Source: DATBJJ01 sp963750915
GTDB lineage: Bacteria > Acidobacteriota > Vicinamibacteria > Vicinamibacterales > 2-12-FULL-66-21
Assembly (NCBI GenBank): GCA_963750915.1
Contig: CAVVSF010000002.1
Coordinates: 558,001-622,000 of the forward strand
Direction of reading: 5' to 3'
DNA length: 64,000 nt
Made by a program: the position numbers and the translations under genes. Below, piece after piece: positions 24,828 to 35,163 of the stretch. The notes beneath the pieces were generated by a model. The model ran no database searches, was not told the DNA's origin, and saw only the letters and a list, made by a program, of their open reading frames with translations. The stretch's first letter is position 1, and each line of letters opens with the position of its first letter.

Positions 24828-24833
24828 ATTGTA
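24828..24833 (-). promoter_or_regulatory. -10 box TACAAT
   Basis: Minus-strand TACAAT lies 44 nt before the ATG of the DUF4412 gene. The leader carries the AGGAG Shine-Dalgarno, so this is a normal leadered promoter for comparison. Confidence 0.45.
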
Positions 24834-24891
24834 GCGCGGCCCGGCACGGCCGTCACACCGCCTGCGCGGTTCTGCACCGGGTGTCGTCGTA

Positions 24892-24897
24892 TACGAT
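24892..24897 (+). promoter_or_regulatory. TACGAT -10-like box, leaderless type
   Basis: TACGAT ends 6 nt before ATG 24904 of the SMR exporter; no Shine-Dalgarno. Confidence 0.5.
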
Positions 24898-24903
24898 CCG
24901 CGG

Positions 24904-25218
24904 ATGGCGTGGCTTCTCCTGCTTCTGGCGGCGGCGTTCGAGGTTGGCTGGGCGATCGGCCTCAAGCATACGCACGGCTTCACTCGTTTGTGGCCGAGCA
25001 TCTGGACGGGACTCGCGATGGCGATCAGCATGGGGCTGCTGGCGTGGGCGGCGCGAACGCTGCCGATCGGTACCGCCTACGCCGTGTGGACCGGCATCGG
25101 CGCCGCCGGCACCGCGGTGCTCGGTGTGTACCTCTTCGGCGAGCCGGCGTCCGGGCCGCGCGTTTTCGGTATTCTGCTGATCGTCGCTGGCGTCGTCCTG
25201 CTCAAGGCCGGCAGCTGA
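24904..25218 (+). CDS. small multidrug resistance (SMR) family exporter, Gdx/SugE type
   Basis: A 104-residue protein with four membrane helices. The essential Glu (about residue 13) sits in AAAFEVGWAIGLKHTHGFTR, a context matching the guanidinium exporter (Gdx/SugE) branch better than EmrE. It also has GTAYAVWTGIGAAGTAVLG. It should work as an antiparallel dimer exchanging protons for guanidinium or small cations. I looked for a guanidine riboswitch and found none; with a TACGAT box 6 nt upstream there is no room for one. Confidence 0.88.
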   Translation: MAWLLLLLAAAFEVGWAIGLKHTHGFTRLWPSIWTGLAMAISMGLLAWAARTLPIGTAYAVWTGIGAAGTAVLGVYLFGEPASGPRVFGILLIVAGVVLLKAGS

Positions 25219-25230
25219 GGCTCGAGATCG

Positions 25231-25344
25231 CACAAAGCGAGCGAGCGGCAGCGAGCGAGCCACGCGAGCGGAGCGCGCCGTCGCAGCGGCGCGCGAGGGA
25301 GCGTGTCGGGGAGTCCGAGGGGCGAAGCCCCTCGGCTAAGACTA
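25231..25344. repeat. dispersed repeat, copy B
   Basis: An inverted, uninterrupted copy of the element at 4621-4840. It has the GCGAGCGAGCGGCAGCGAGC tract, GCGTGTCGGGGAGTCC, the stem CCGAGGGGC-gaa-GCCCCTCGG (25315-25335) and an edge CTAAGACTAG, whose CTAG contains the stop codon of the minus-strand phosphatase. Confidence 0.75.
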
Positions 25345-27360
25345 GGCGTCGACCCGGAGCGCCATTGTCGTGGCGTCGTCGAGCGGCTCGGCGCGGCCGC
25401 GAAAGGCGCGGACCGCGGTGTCGACGCGCTGCAGTACGACCTCGATGCCTTCGGCGTGCTCGGCGGCGAGCAGGGCCTGGAGCCGCTCGGCGCCGTACAT
25501 GTCGCCCAGCTCGTTCTCGGTCTCGACGAGACCGTCGGTGTAGAAGAAGAGCAGATCACCGGCCGAGACATCGACCACCGCCTCCTGGTAGCCATGGCCG
25601 GCGTAGAGCGCGATCGGCATCCCGGTCGACGACAGCGCCTCGATGCCGCCGTGGCGGCGGAGCAGGAACTGCGGGTTGTGGCCGGCGTTGACGTAGCGCA
25701 GCTGCGACCGCTCGACGTCGAGAATGGCGAGGAACAGGGTGACGTAGACGCTGTGCGGCGTGTTCTGGTCGACGTCGCGGTCGAGGCCGTCGGCGAGGCG
25801 GGCGAGGTCGGTCTCGAGCGGCAGCCGCGCGCGCAGCGTCGCCTGCACGTTCGCCATCAGCAGCGCCGCGCTGACGCCCTTGCCCGAGACGTCGCCGACG
25901 AGCAGCGCGAGCCGGCCGTCGGGCAGGGGAAAGTAGTTGAAGAAGTCGCCGCCGACTTCGCGCGCCGGAATCGACAGCCCGATGATCTCCGCCGCGCCGA
26001 GCCGCAGCGGCTTGCGCGGCAGCATCTCGGTCTGGATCAAGCGTGACAGCTCGAGCTCGCGGCGCAGCCGCTCCTGCTCGACGACCAGCGCCTGGTTGCG
26101 TTCGAGGTCCTCGGCCATCTTGTTGAACGCCGCCGCGAGCGTGCCGAACTCGTCGCTCGACCTGACCGGCACGCGGGCCTTGAAGTCGCCGCTCGCGAGC
26201 TGACGCACGCCGTCGCTCAGCGACGACACGTGCTTCGTCATGCGATGCGAGATCGGCACGATGCCGATGCAGGCCAGGGCGATGATGGCAAGCCCGAGCG
26301 AGAGGTTGCGCCACGACAGCCGGCGTATCTCGCGCAGGGAACCGCCGAGCGGACGGGCGATGCCGAACACGAGGCCGCCCGGTTCCCGCTGCGTCACCAG
26401 CAGCCAGTCGCCGACGCGCTTGGCCGACCCATCCGCAGTCACCGTTCCGGGACCAGTGACGCCGAGCGTCGCGAGCGTCTCGCGCCCGCGCGGCGCCGGC
26501 GTGTAGAGCTGTCCCTGCAGGTCGAACGCAAAGGGAATCTCGCCCTGCTCGCGGCGCGCCAGCGACAGCACCGAGTGCAGCGTCCGGTCCATGTTCAAGG
26601 TCGCGTTGGCCTTGCCGACGACCTTGCCGTTCTTCATGACCGGCACTTCGATGCGGCGGCCCTTGACCTCCATCTTCGGTCTCTGCGCCGCGACCGCCGC
26701 GACGGCTTCTCGGGCAATGGCTTCGTTCACAGCCGCGACGCCCGCTTCGACGGCGGGGGCGGTTTGCCTGAGAGCCTGCGCGACCAGGCCGCGGACGTCG
26801 ACGCCGGCGACGTTGGGTGCGCCGCCCGCCTTGCTCTGCGCTTCTATCTGTGCCGCCGCGGCGCGCTGCGCCTCGGCGATGACCTTGCCGATCTCGACGA
26901 CGATCGCCGGCGGCGGACCGGGGGGCGGACCAGGCGGGGGGGGTGGCGGCGGCAAGTCGGGCCGCCGCGGCGGTCCGCCGCGGCGAGCGAACGTCCGGTG
27001 GTCGCCGGCCGCCGGCGGCAGGGGTGGTCGCGGCGGCATCTCGTTGGGGTGGAATTCGAGGCGATCGACCAGCGCGGCGCTGTCGCCGAGCATCGGCGCG
27101 ATCCGCTCCTGGACCTTGCCGCTGCCCTCGGTGGCGGTGGCCTCGACCGCCTCCTCGAACATCCGGTCCATGCGGCGGCCGACGCTGGCAGTCACCATGT
27201 CCATGCGCCGGCCGATGTCCTTCGCCGCTTCCGCCGCCTCGCGTTCGGCGACGTGTTCGAACGTCCGCACCGACGAGATGTACCAGATCGACGTCACCGC
27301 CGTCAGCGGCACGATCGACAGGACGAGAAAGGCAATGATGAGGCGGGTGCGCAGGGACAT
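25342..27360 (-). CDS. membrane sensor with HAMP domain and SpoIIE/RsbU-type PP2C phosphatase
   Basis: A 672-residue protein. It has a membrane helix at about 5-27, a long extracytoplasmic sensor region with a proline-rich run (about 130-155), a second helix at about 352-372, a HAMP segment (RMTKHVSSLSDGVRQLASGD), a coiled coil, and a PP2C domain with AREVGGDFFNYF and LVGDVSGKGVSAALLMANVQ. Such phosphatases usually dephosphorylate an anti-sigma antagonist in partner switching; no partner is adjacent. TAGACT lies 12 nt before the ATG with AAGGA between. Confidence 0.88.
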   Translation of the reverse strand: MSLRTRLIIAFLVLSIVPLTAVTSIWYISSVRTFEHVAEREAAEAAKDIGRRMDMVTASVGRRMDRMFEEAVEATATEGSGKVQERIAPMLGDSAALVDRLEFHPNEMPPRPPLPPAAGDHRTFARRGGPPRRPDLPPPPPPPGPPPGPPPAIVVEIGKVIAEAQRAAAAQIEAQSKAGGAPNVAGVDVRGLVAQALRQTAPAVEAGVAAVNEAIAREAVAAVAAQRPKMEVKGRRIEVPVMKNGKVVGKANATLNMDRTLHSVLSLARREQGEIPFAFDLQGQLYTPAPRGRETLATLGVTGPGTVTADGSAKRVGDWLLVTQREPGGLVFGIARPLGGSLREIRRLSWRNLSLGLAIIALACIGIVPISHRMTKHVSSLSDGVRQLASGDFKARVPVRSSDEFGTLAAAFNKMAEDLERNQALVVEQERLRRELELSRLIQTEMLPRKPLRLGAAEIIGLSIPAREVGGDFFNYFPLPDGRLALLVGDVSGKGVSAALLMANVQATLRARLPLETDLARLADGLDRDVDQNTPHSVYVTLFLAILDVERSQLRYVNAGHNPQFLLRRHGGIEALSSTGMPIALYAGHGYQEAVVDVSAGDLLFFYTDGLVETENELGDMYGAERLQALLAAEHAEGIEVVLQRVDTAVRAFRGRAEPLDDATTMALRVDA

Positions 27361-27452
27361 GCCGTTCCTTGCAGTCTAGCTGATTCGCGAGGTGTCGAGG
27401 CGCTCCGTGCCTGGCCCGCCCCGGCCGACGGCGCAACCTCGGCCGATCATGC

Positions 27453-27458
27453 TACTGT
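27453..27458 (+). promoter_or_regulatory. TACTGT -10-like box, leaderless type
   Basis: TACTGT ends 6 nt before the ppa ATG at 27465. Confidence 0.4.
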
Positions 27459-27464
27459 GGTGAG

Positions 27465-28025
27465 ATGCACCCGTGGCACGATTGTTATGTCGACGATGCC
27501 CTCGTCGAAGGTGGGTTCCCCGTCATCATCGAGGTCCCGAACGGCAGTACCAACAAATACGAGCTGGACAAGGAGACGGGTTTACTCCGGCTCGATCGGG
27601 TCCTCTACAGCGCCGTCCACTACCCCGCCGACTACGGCTTCATCCCGCGTACGTTCTGCGACGACGGCGACCCGCTCGACGCGCTGGTGCTCGGACAGGA
27701 GCCGGTCCACCCCCTGACCATCGTCGAAGCGCGGGCAATCGGCGTGATGCGGATGCGCGACGAGAAGGGCATCGACGACAAGATCCTGGCGGTCAGCGTG
27801 CGCGACCCGGCGTTCGCGCACTACGCCGACAAGAGCCAGCTGCCGCCGCACATGTTCCTGCAGATTCGCCGGTTCTTCGAAGACTACAAGGTGCTCGAGC
27901 ACAAGCAGGTCGTCGTCGAGGACCTGCTCGGGTTCAGCGACGCCGTCCGCATCATCCGCGAAGCCCTCGACCTCTACCGCCAGCTCCGCCGCGGCGAGCT
28001 CGCGCGCAAACCGATCGCGATCTGA
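27465..28025 (+). CDS. ppa: inorganic pyrophosphatase (family I)
   Basis: A 186-residue cytosolic enzyme hydrolysing pyrophosphate to phosphate. Family I residues are present: EVPNGSTNKYELDKETG, YPADYGFIPRTFCDDGDPLDALVLG (the D-x-D-P-x-D metal site) and DDKILAVSV. It drives biosynthetic reactions that release PPi, such as that of RfbA. Its 3' end runs into the leader of the orphan permease. Confidence 0.95.
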   Translation: MHPWHDCYVDDALVEGGFPVIIEVPNGSTNKYELDKETGLLRLDRVLYSAVHYPADYGFIPRTFCDDGDPLDALVLGQEPVHPLTIVEARAIGVMRMRDEKGIDDKILAVSVRDPAFAHYADKSQLPPHMFLQIRRFFEDYKVLEHKQVVVEDLLGFSDAVRIIREALDLYRQLRRGELARKPIAI

Positions 28026-28039
28026 CGCCGTCGTCAAAC

Positions 28040-28100
28040 GAAACCTCCCGCAGTCTCGTCCAACCCCCTGACCGCACGCCGTGCGGCACGAGGAGGTTTC
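28040..28100 (+). promoter_or_regulatory. leader able to sequester the permease Shine-Dalgarno
   Basis: GAAACCTCC (28040-28048) is perfectly complementary to GGAGGTTTC (28092-28100), which contains the GGAGG of the downstream permease. The enclosed loop holds a second perfect stem, CCGCAC-gcc-GTGCGG (28072-28086). The nested structure would hide the ribosome binding site. Confidence 0.4.
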
Positions 28101-28103
28101 CGA

Positions 28104-30542
<2,439 letters not shown>

Positions 30543-30573
30543 GGGGGCGCTGGAGCGGGCCGCCGGGACGCGG

Positions 30574-30579
30574 TAGGAT
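30574..30579 (+). promoter_or_regulatory. TAGGAT -10-like box, leaderless type
   Basis: TAGGAT ends 7 nt before the ATG of the PilT-like gene; no Shine-Dalgarno. Confidence 0.45.
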
Positions 30580-30586
30580 CGGCCGC

Positions 30587-31729
30587 ATGGCCGACACCGA
30601 CGACATCGAACGCCTGATTCACGAGCTCCACTCGTCGGTCCAGCCGTCGCCGCCGCCGGCGCTCGGCGAGAGCGTCCGGCTCGAGCGCTGGCTCGGCCTG
30701 CTGGCCGAGCGGGCCGGCAGCGACCTGCTGCTCATCGCCGGCGCGCCGCCGTCGATACGCATCGACGGCAAGGTCGTGCCGCTCGCCGAAGGGCCGCTCG
30801 ACGGTCTCGACATCGAAGAAGCGGTCCTGCCCGCCCTGGCCCCGCACGCGCGGCGCCTCTATCGCGACGCGCGCATCGCCGACGCCTCGTTCAGGCTGCC
30901 GGGGGTCGGCCGGTTCCGCATCAACCTGCATCGCGAGCGCGGCCGCGCCGCGGCGGCGATCCGCCTGCTTCCGAGCCGGGTCCCGCGACTGGCGACGCTC
31001 GGCCTGCCGCCCTCAGTCGAGGCGCTGGCAAGCCTGCCGCGCGGGCTGGTCCTCATCGGCGGCCCGACCGGTTCGGGCAAGACGACGACGCTCGCGGCGA
31101 TCGTCGAGGAGATCAACCGGCGCGACGCCCGACACATCGTGACCATCGAGGATCCGATCGAGTACGAGCACCAGCATCACGGCTCGGTGATCGAGCAGGT
31201 CGAGATCGGGGTCGACGCGCCGGATTTTCCCACCGCGCTTCGCGCCGCGGTGCGGCAGGCGCCGGACGTCATCGTCGTCGGGGAGATGCGCGATCCCGAG
31301 ACGATGCGGATCGCGCTGGCGGCGGCCGAGACCGGTCACCTGGTGCTGTCGACGCTGCACACGACCGACGTCGCCTCGACCGTGTCGCGGGTCGCCGATT
31401 CGTTTCCCGCCGAGCGGCAGAACACGGTCCGGCAGGAGCTGGCGATGGCGGCGGCCGCGTTCATGACCCAGACGCTGCTGCCGCGGCAGGGCGGCGGGCT
31501 CGTCGCGGCGGCGGAGCTGCTGATGGTTGGCTACGGCGCCCGGCAGCACATCCGCAAGAACGCGCTTCAGCACCTGCATCAGGAGATCACGATTACACGG
31601 CGCCACGGATCCTTCACGCTGGAGGAATCGCTCGCCAGGCTCGTCAAGGATGGCCAGGTCGAGTGGCGGGACGCGCACGCGCGCGCGGCGCACGCAGAGG
31701 AGTTCGAGACGCTGGCGGGATCGGCCTAG
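30587..31729 (+). CDS. pilT: PilT-like type IV pilus retraction ATPase
   Basis: A 380-residue hexameric ATPase of the secretion superfamily. Walker A is GGPTGSGKTTTL (about 157-168). The Asp box VTIEDPIEYEHQHH, Walker B with VIVVGEMRDPETM and the His box LVLSTLHTTDV are intact. The N-terminal PAS-like region is preceded by about 30 extra Pro/Ser/Glu-rich residues. No pilin or PilB/PilC is nearby. It could also be a PilU-like paralogue. The TAG stop lies in the arm of a long palindrome. Confidence 0.85.
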   Translation: MADTDDIERLIHELHSSVQPSPPPALGESVRLERWLGLLAERAGSDLLLIAGAPPSIRIDGKVVPLAEGPLDGLDIEEAVLPALAPHARRLYRDARIADASFRLPGVGRFRINLHRERGRAAAAIRLLPSRVPRLATLGLPPSVEALASLPRGLVLIGGPTGSGKTTTLAAIVEEINRRDARHIVTIEDPIEYEHQHHGSVIEQVEIGVDAPDFPTALRAAVRQAPDVIVVGEMRDPETMRIALAAAETGHLVLSTLHTTDVASTVSRVADSFPAERQNTVRQELAMAAAAFMTQTLLPRQGGGLVAAAELLMVGYGARQHIRKNALQHLHQEITITRRHGSFTLEESLARLVKDGQVEWRDAHARAAHAEEFETLAGSA

Positions 31730-31874
31730 CAGGCTGCTGACACACGCGGCCTGCTAGGCCGAAGGGAGAAGGCCGAAGGGAGAAGGCAGAAGGGAGAAGG
31801 TAGAAAGTCCGTTCTTTCTGCCTTCTCCCTTCTGCCTTCTGCCTTGCAGGCCGCGTGTGTCAACAGCCTGCTAG
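31726..31874. repeat. 149-bp long palindromic element between convergent genes
   Basis: The outer arms (31726-31754 and 31846-31874) are inverted repeats matching at 28 of 29 positions, beginning CTAGCAGGCTG and including TTGACACACGCGGCCTGC on one side. Inside are GAAGGGAGAAGGC direct repeats and their inverse, which pair over about 25 bp around TCCGT. Both flanking genes stop at the TAG within the CTAG ends. It may be a bidirectional terminator or a MITE-like element. Confidence 0.85.
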
Positions 31875-32644
31875 AGCGATCGCCCGATCCGTTCCTGCAG
31901 CTTCTCGCGATAGCCGCGGCTCAATGTCAGCCGCGCGCCGCTGCGCAGGAACACCACGTACTCGCCGTTGAACCACGGCTGCAGTTCCTTCACCCGCTCG
32001 ATGTTGACGATATGCGAGCGATGGATGCGGTAGAACGTGTCGGGATCGAGACGGGTCTCGAGCGCGGCCATGGTCTCGCGAAACAGGTGCGCCTCGCCGC
32101 CGACGTGCAGCTTGACGTAATTGCCGGCAGCTTCGATCCAGTCGATCTCGTCGGCCCGGACGAAGAAGACGCGGCCGCCGGACCTGACGACGAACCGTTC
32201 GAGGCGGTGCGTCGGCTTGAGATCCTCGACCAGCGCAATCAGGCGTCGCTCGAACTCGCCGTCCGGCTTGCGCTCGAGCTGTTGCCGCGCCCGCTCGAGC
32301 GCGATCTGGAAGCGTTCGCGATCGAACGGCTTGAGCAGGTAGTCGAGGGCGTGGACGTCGAAGGCGCGCAGGGCGTAGCGATCGAAGGCGGTGACGAAGA
32401 TCACCGGCGGCATCCGCGCCGCACCGATCGCCTCGATGACCTCGAAGCCAGACGCACCCGGCATCTGGACGTCGAGGAAGACGAGGTCGGGCTGAATCGT
32501 TTCGATCGCTGCAATCGCCTCGGTGCCGCTCGGGCATTCGGCGACAATCTCCAGCCAGTCCTCCGCCGCCAGCAGGGTTCGCAGCCGCTCGCGGGCGAGC
32601 GGCTCGTCGTCGGCGACGAGGACGCGAACACCGGCGGCCGTCAT
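31871..32644 (-). CDS. LytTR-type response regulator
   Basis: A 257-residue regulator with a receiver domain (acidic pair in VADDEPLARERL, phospho-Asp in LVFLDVQMPG, Thr in FVTAFD, Lys in YLLKPFD) and a C-terminal LytTR DNA-binding domain (residues about 155-257: DEIDWIEAAGNYVKLHV, FYRIHRSHIVNIERV). The ATG at 32644 overlaps the kinase stop by 4 bp (ATGA), so the pair is coupled. Upstream in-frame codons inside the kinase gene are rejected for that reason. It lies at the end of its operon. Confidence 0.92.
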   Translation of the reverse strand: MTAAGVRVLVADDEPLARERLRTLLAAEDWLEIVAECPSGTEAIAAIETIQPDLVFLDVQMPGASGFEVIEAIGAARMPPVIFVTAFDRYALRAFDVHALDYLLKPFDRERFQIALERARQQLERKPDGEFERRLIALVEDLKPTHRLERFVVRSGGRVFFVRADEIDWIEAAGNYVKLHVGGEAHLFRETMAALETRLDPDTFYRIHRSHIVNIERVKELQPWFNGEYVVFLRSGARLTLSRGYREKLQERIGRSL

Positions 32645-33780
32645 GCTACCTGAAAGGCCGCCTCGCCGCCGAGCGGCACCACGGCGTGGAAGGGTATCTC
32701 GAGCCGGACGGCGAGGCCGGCGCGGTCGTCCGAGAACTCGATCTGGTGCGCGCTGCCGTACATGCACTCGAGTCGGTCGCGGGTGTTGGCGAGGCCGATC
32801 CCGTTGCGCAGGCGGGTGCGGGCCCCGGCGCTGAGGCCGACGCCGTTGTCGCTGACCTCGATCCAGAGCCGCTCGTCGTGTCGGCGCGACACGATGGTGA
32901 CGAGCCCCGGGCCCTGCTTGGGCGAGACGCCGTGCTTGATCGCGTTTTCGACGATCGGCTGGAGGATGAGTCGCGGAACTTCGGCGTCGAGCGTCTCGGC
33001 GTCGACGTCGAAATGAACCGACAGCCGGTCCTGGAAGCGAGTCTGTTCGATCTCGAGGTATTTCTGGAGGAACTCGAGCTCCTCCTGCAGCGAGATGCGG
33101 GCCGAGCCGGCTCGATCGAAAGTGATTCGCAGCAGATCGCTCAACCGGCTGATCATTCGATCGGCGGAATCGGGATTGGTGTGCACCAGCGACGAGATCG
33201 CGTGCAGCGTGTTGAACAGGAAATGCGGCTGCAGCTCGGCCTCGAGCGTCCGCAGCCGGGCCTCGACCAGGCGGGTTTCGAGCTGCGCTTCCTTCACCGC
33301 GCGCGCCTGCGACTCGCGGTAATAGGCGAGGGCGTAGCTCAGGCCGAGAACCGACGAGTAGACCATCAGGGTCCAGTCCAGGTTCTCGAGGAAGCGGCGC
33401 TGCACGAACATCGTCCAGGGCACGGTCGGATACTTGCCCGCGTTCTCGATCAGCAGCAGGCGGGTGCCGAGCATGCAGGCGCAGTGCAGCACCGAGAAGC
33501 CGCAGGCGAAGAGCGCGTGCAGGGCCAGCGCCCGCAGCCAGCGCCCGCCGTCGAGCCTGAACCGCGCGCCAAGACGGAAGATCGCGGGCGTCAGCAGCGC
33601 CGGGACGTACCAGTAGACGGAGTTGAGGATCGCGAGCCTGAGCAGCGACGTCTCAGAGGGTGGACGGATGACGAGCGAGTCGAGACGGTAAGCCTGGAGC
33701 GTCGAGAACAGGACGAATGGCGTCGCCGCGACGAACACCCACCGGAGCGGCGGGGTCCAGGCTGGTTGCATTGTTAACAA
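32641..33780 (-). CDS. LytS/YehU-type sensor histidine kinase
   Basis: About 379 residues with four hydrophobic segments in the first 150 residues. A short coiled coil follows, then the His_kinase domain with the phospho-acceptor His in ELQPHFLFNTLHAISSLV (about 185) and ATPase boxes LQPIVENAIKHG and EVSDNGVGL. Its partner is the LytTR regulator directly downstream. TTG 33780 or ATG 33771 can serve as start; the difference is three residues. No ligand-binding domain is seen, so the signal is probably membrane-derived. Confidence 0.92.
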   Translation of the reverse strand: MLTMQPAWTPPLRWVFVAATPFVLFSTLQAYRLDSLVIRPPSETSLLRLAILNSVYWYVPALLTPAIFRLGARFRLDGGRWLRALALHALFACGFSVLHCACMLGTRLLLIENAGKYPTVPWTMFVQRRFLENLDWTLMVYSSVLGLSYALAYYRESQARAVKEAQLETRLVEARLRTLEAELQPHFLFNTLHAISSLVHTNPDSADRMISRLSDLLRITFDRAGSARISLQEELEFLQKYLEIEQTRFQDRLSVHFDVDAETLDAEVPRLILQPIVENAIKHGVSPKQGPGLVTIVSRRHDERLWIEVSDNGVGLSAGARTRLRNGIGLANTRDRLECMYGSAHQIEFSDDRAGLAVRLEIPFHAVVPLGGEAAFQVA

Positions 33781-33938
33781 CTATCTGAGCTGTCACGCGC
33801 TTCGTCAAGGGATGAAAGCCGGGATGGAGCAGGATCCGATTGCCGGCCAGCGGGTCAATCAGCGGCTTGGTACCCGAGACTGCGCCAATGGTCCCTGAGT
33901 TAAGGCCATTCGTCACAGCGACTGTCGAATTGTGAAAA

Positions 33939-35081
33939 TCATTCGATCGCGACCACAATCAGCGTCGCGTCGTCCTGGAACCGGCCGTTGGAGAAATCCG
34001 CCACCGCTTCGGCCAGCCGGGATTGCAGCACCGGCGCGCTGCAGCTGCGATTCGAGACGACGAGGTCGATGACCCGGCACTCGCCGAACTCCTGTTCCTC
34101 GGCGTTCAGCGCGTCTGTGATCCCATCGGTGTAGAGCACGAGGCGGTCGCCGCGATAGAGCGCCACCTCTCCCTGCTCGTAGATTCCATCCGGAAAGACG
34201 CCCAGCACGGCGCCGCCGGTCCCCAGCCGCTCGACGCAGCCGTTGGCGCGGGCCAGGACCGGAGGGTAGTGGCCGGCATTGGAGTAGCGCAGCGTGCCCT
34301 CGTTCTCGTCGAGCAGGCAGTAGAAGAACGAGATGAACCGGCCTTCGGCGATGTGGCCGCAGAGGATGCGGTTGACCTGCTGGCAGACGTCGCTCGGCTC
34401 GGCGGCGTCGGTGGCGAACGCCCTGAGCGCCGCCTGCAGGTTCGACATCAGCAGCGCCGCGGGAATGCCCTTGCCGACGACGTCGGCAATGGCCAGTCCG
34501 AACCGTGACGGGCCGAAAGCGATCGCGTCGTAGCAGTCGCCGCCGACGCCGGCCGCCGGCTGCCACGACGCCGCGATCTCGCAGCCGTCGACCTGCGGCA
34601 TGCTTCGCGGCAGCAGTGACTGCTGAATCCGACGCGCTTCGTCGAGCTCGCGCCGTTCGAGCGCGACGCGCCGCCGGCGGACCCGGCCGTCCTCGATCTC
34701 GGTGCGCAGCGTCTGCAGCAGCTGCGCGTTGTCCCACGGCTTCTGGACGAAGTCCTTGACGCCGCGCCGCATCGACTCGACCGCGAGGTCGACCGACCCC
34801 CAGCCGGTCATCACCACCACGGGCAGCAGGCCGTCCAGCGCCTGGACGCGAGACAGGAGGTCGATGCCCTCGCGCCCGGAGGTCGTATCGCCGGTGTAGT
34901 TCAGGTCCATCAACAGGAGGTCGAACGAGCCGGCGGCGATGGCGGCCAGGGCTGCATCGGGAGAGCCGACGGCGTTGACTTCAATCCCGTCGCTCTTGAG
35001 CAGCAGGCGCAGGGCGTCGATGAGATCGGGCTGGTCGTCGGCGACGAGGACGCGCGGCGGATTGGCGCAGACTGAAGCCAT
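33939..35081 (-). CDS. response regulator with PP2C (RsbU-type) output
   Basis: A 380-residue protein with a receiver domain (VADDQPDLIDAL, Asp in LLLMDLNYTGD, VVVMTGWG, FVQKPWD), a helical linker (RELDEARRIQQSLLP) and a PP2C domain with VGGDCYDAIAFG and IADVVGKGIPAALLMSNLQ. A phosphorelay would control dephosphorylation of an anti-sigma antagonist; none is adjacent. It is transcribed as a single gene, 158 bp upstream of the kinase gene's start in genomic order. It lacks a membrane domain, unlike the phosphatase at 25342-27360. Confidence 0.9.
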   Translation of the reverse strand: MASVCANPPRVLVADDQPDLIDALRLLLKSDGIEVNAVGSPDAALAAIAAGSFDLLLMDLNYTGDTTSGREGIDLLSRVQALDGLLPVVVMTGWGSVDLAVESMRRGVKDFVQKPWDNAQLLQTLRTEIEDGRVRRRRVALERRELDEARRIQQSLLPRSMPQVDGCEIAASWQPAAGVGGDCYDAIAFGPSRFGLAIADVVGKGIPAALLMSNLQAALRAFATDAAEPSDVCQQVNRILCGHIAEGRFISFFYCLLDENEGTLRYSNAGHYPPVLARANGCVERLGTGGAVLGVFPDGIYEQGEVALYRGDRLVLYTDGITDALNAEEQEFGECRVIDLVVSNRSCSAPVLQSRLAEAVADFSNGRFQDDATLIVVAIE

Positions 35082-35163
35082 AGGACGCCCGGGCCGAGTC
35101 CAAAGCCCATGCCACGCCGCGCTGCGTGGGCTTCAGGGGTGGATACTGCGATTTCAGACCGGA

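Noticed and set aside
24784..24903. Guanidine (ykkC-type) riboswitch upstream of the SMR exporter
   Set aside because: No ykkC or mini-ykkC motif was found, and the TACGAT box 6 nt before the ATG leaves no room for a transcribed leader.
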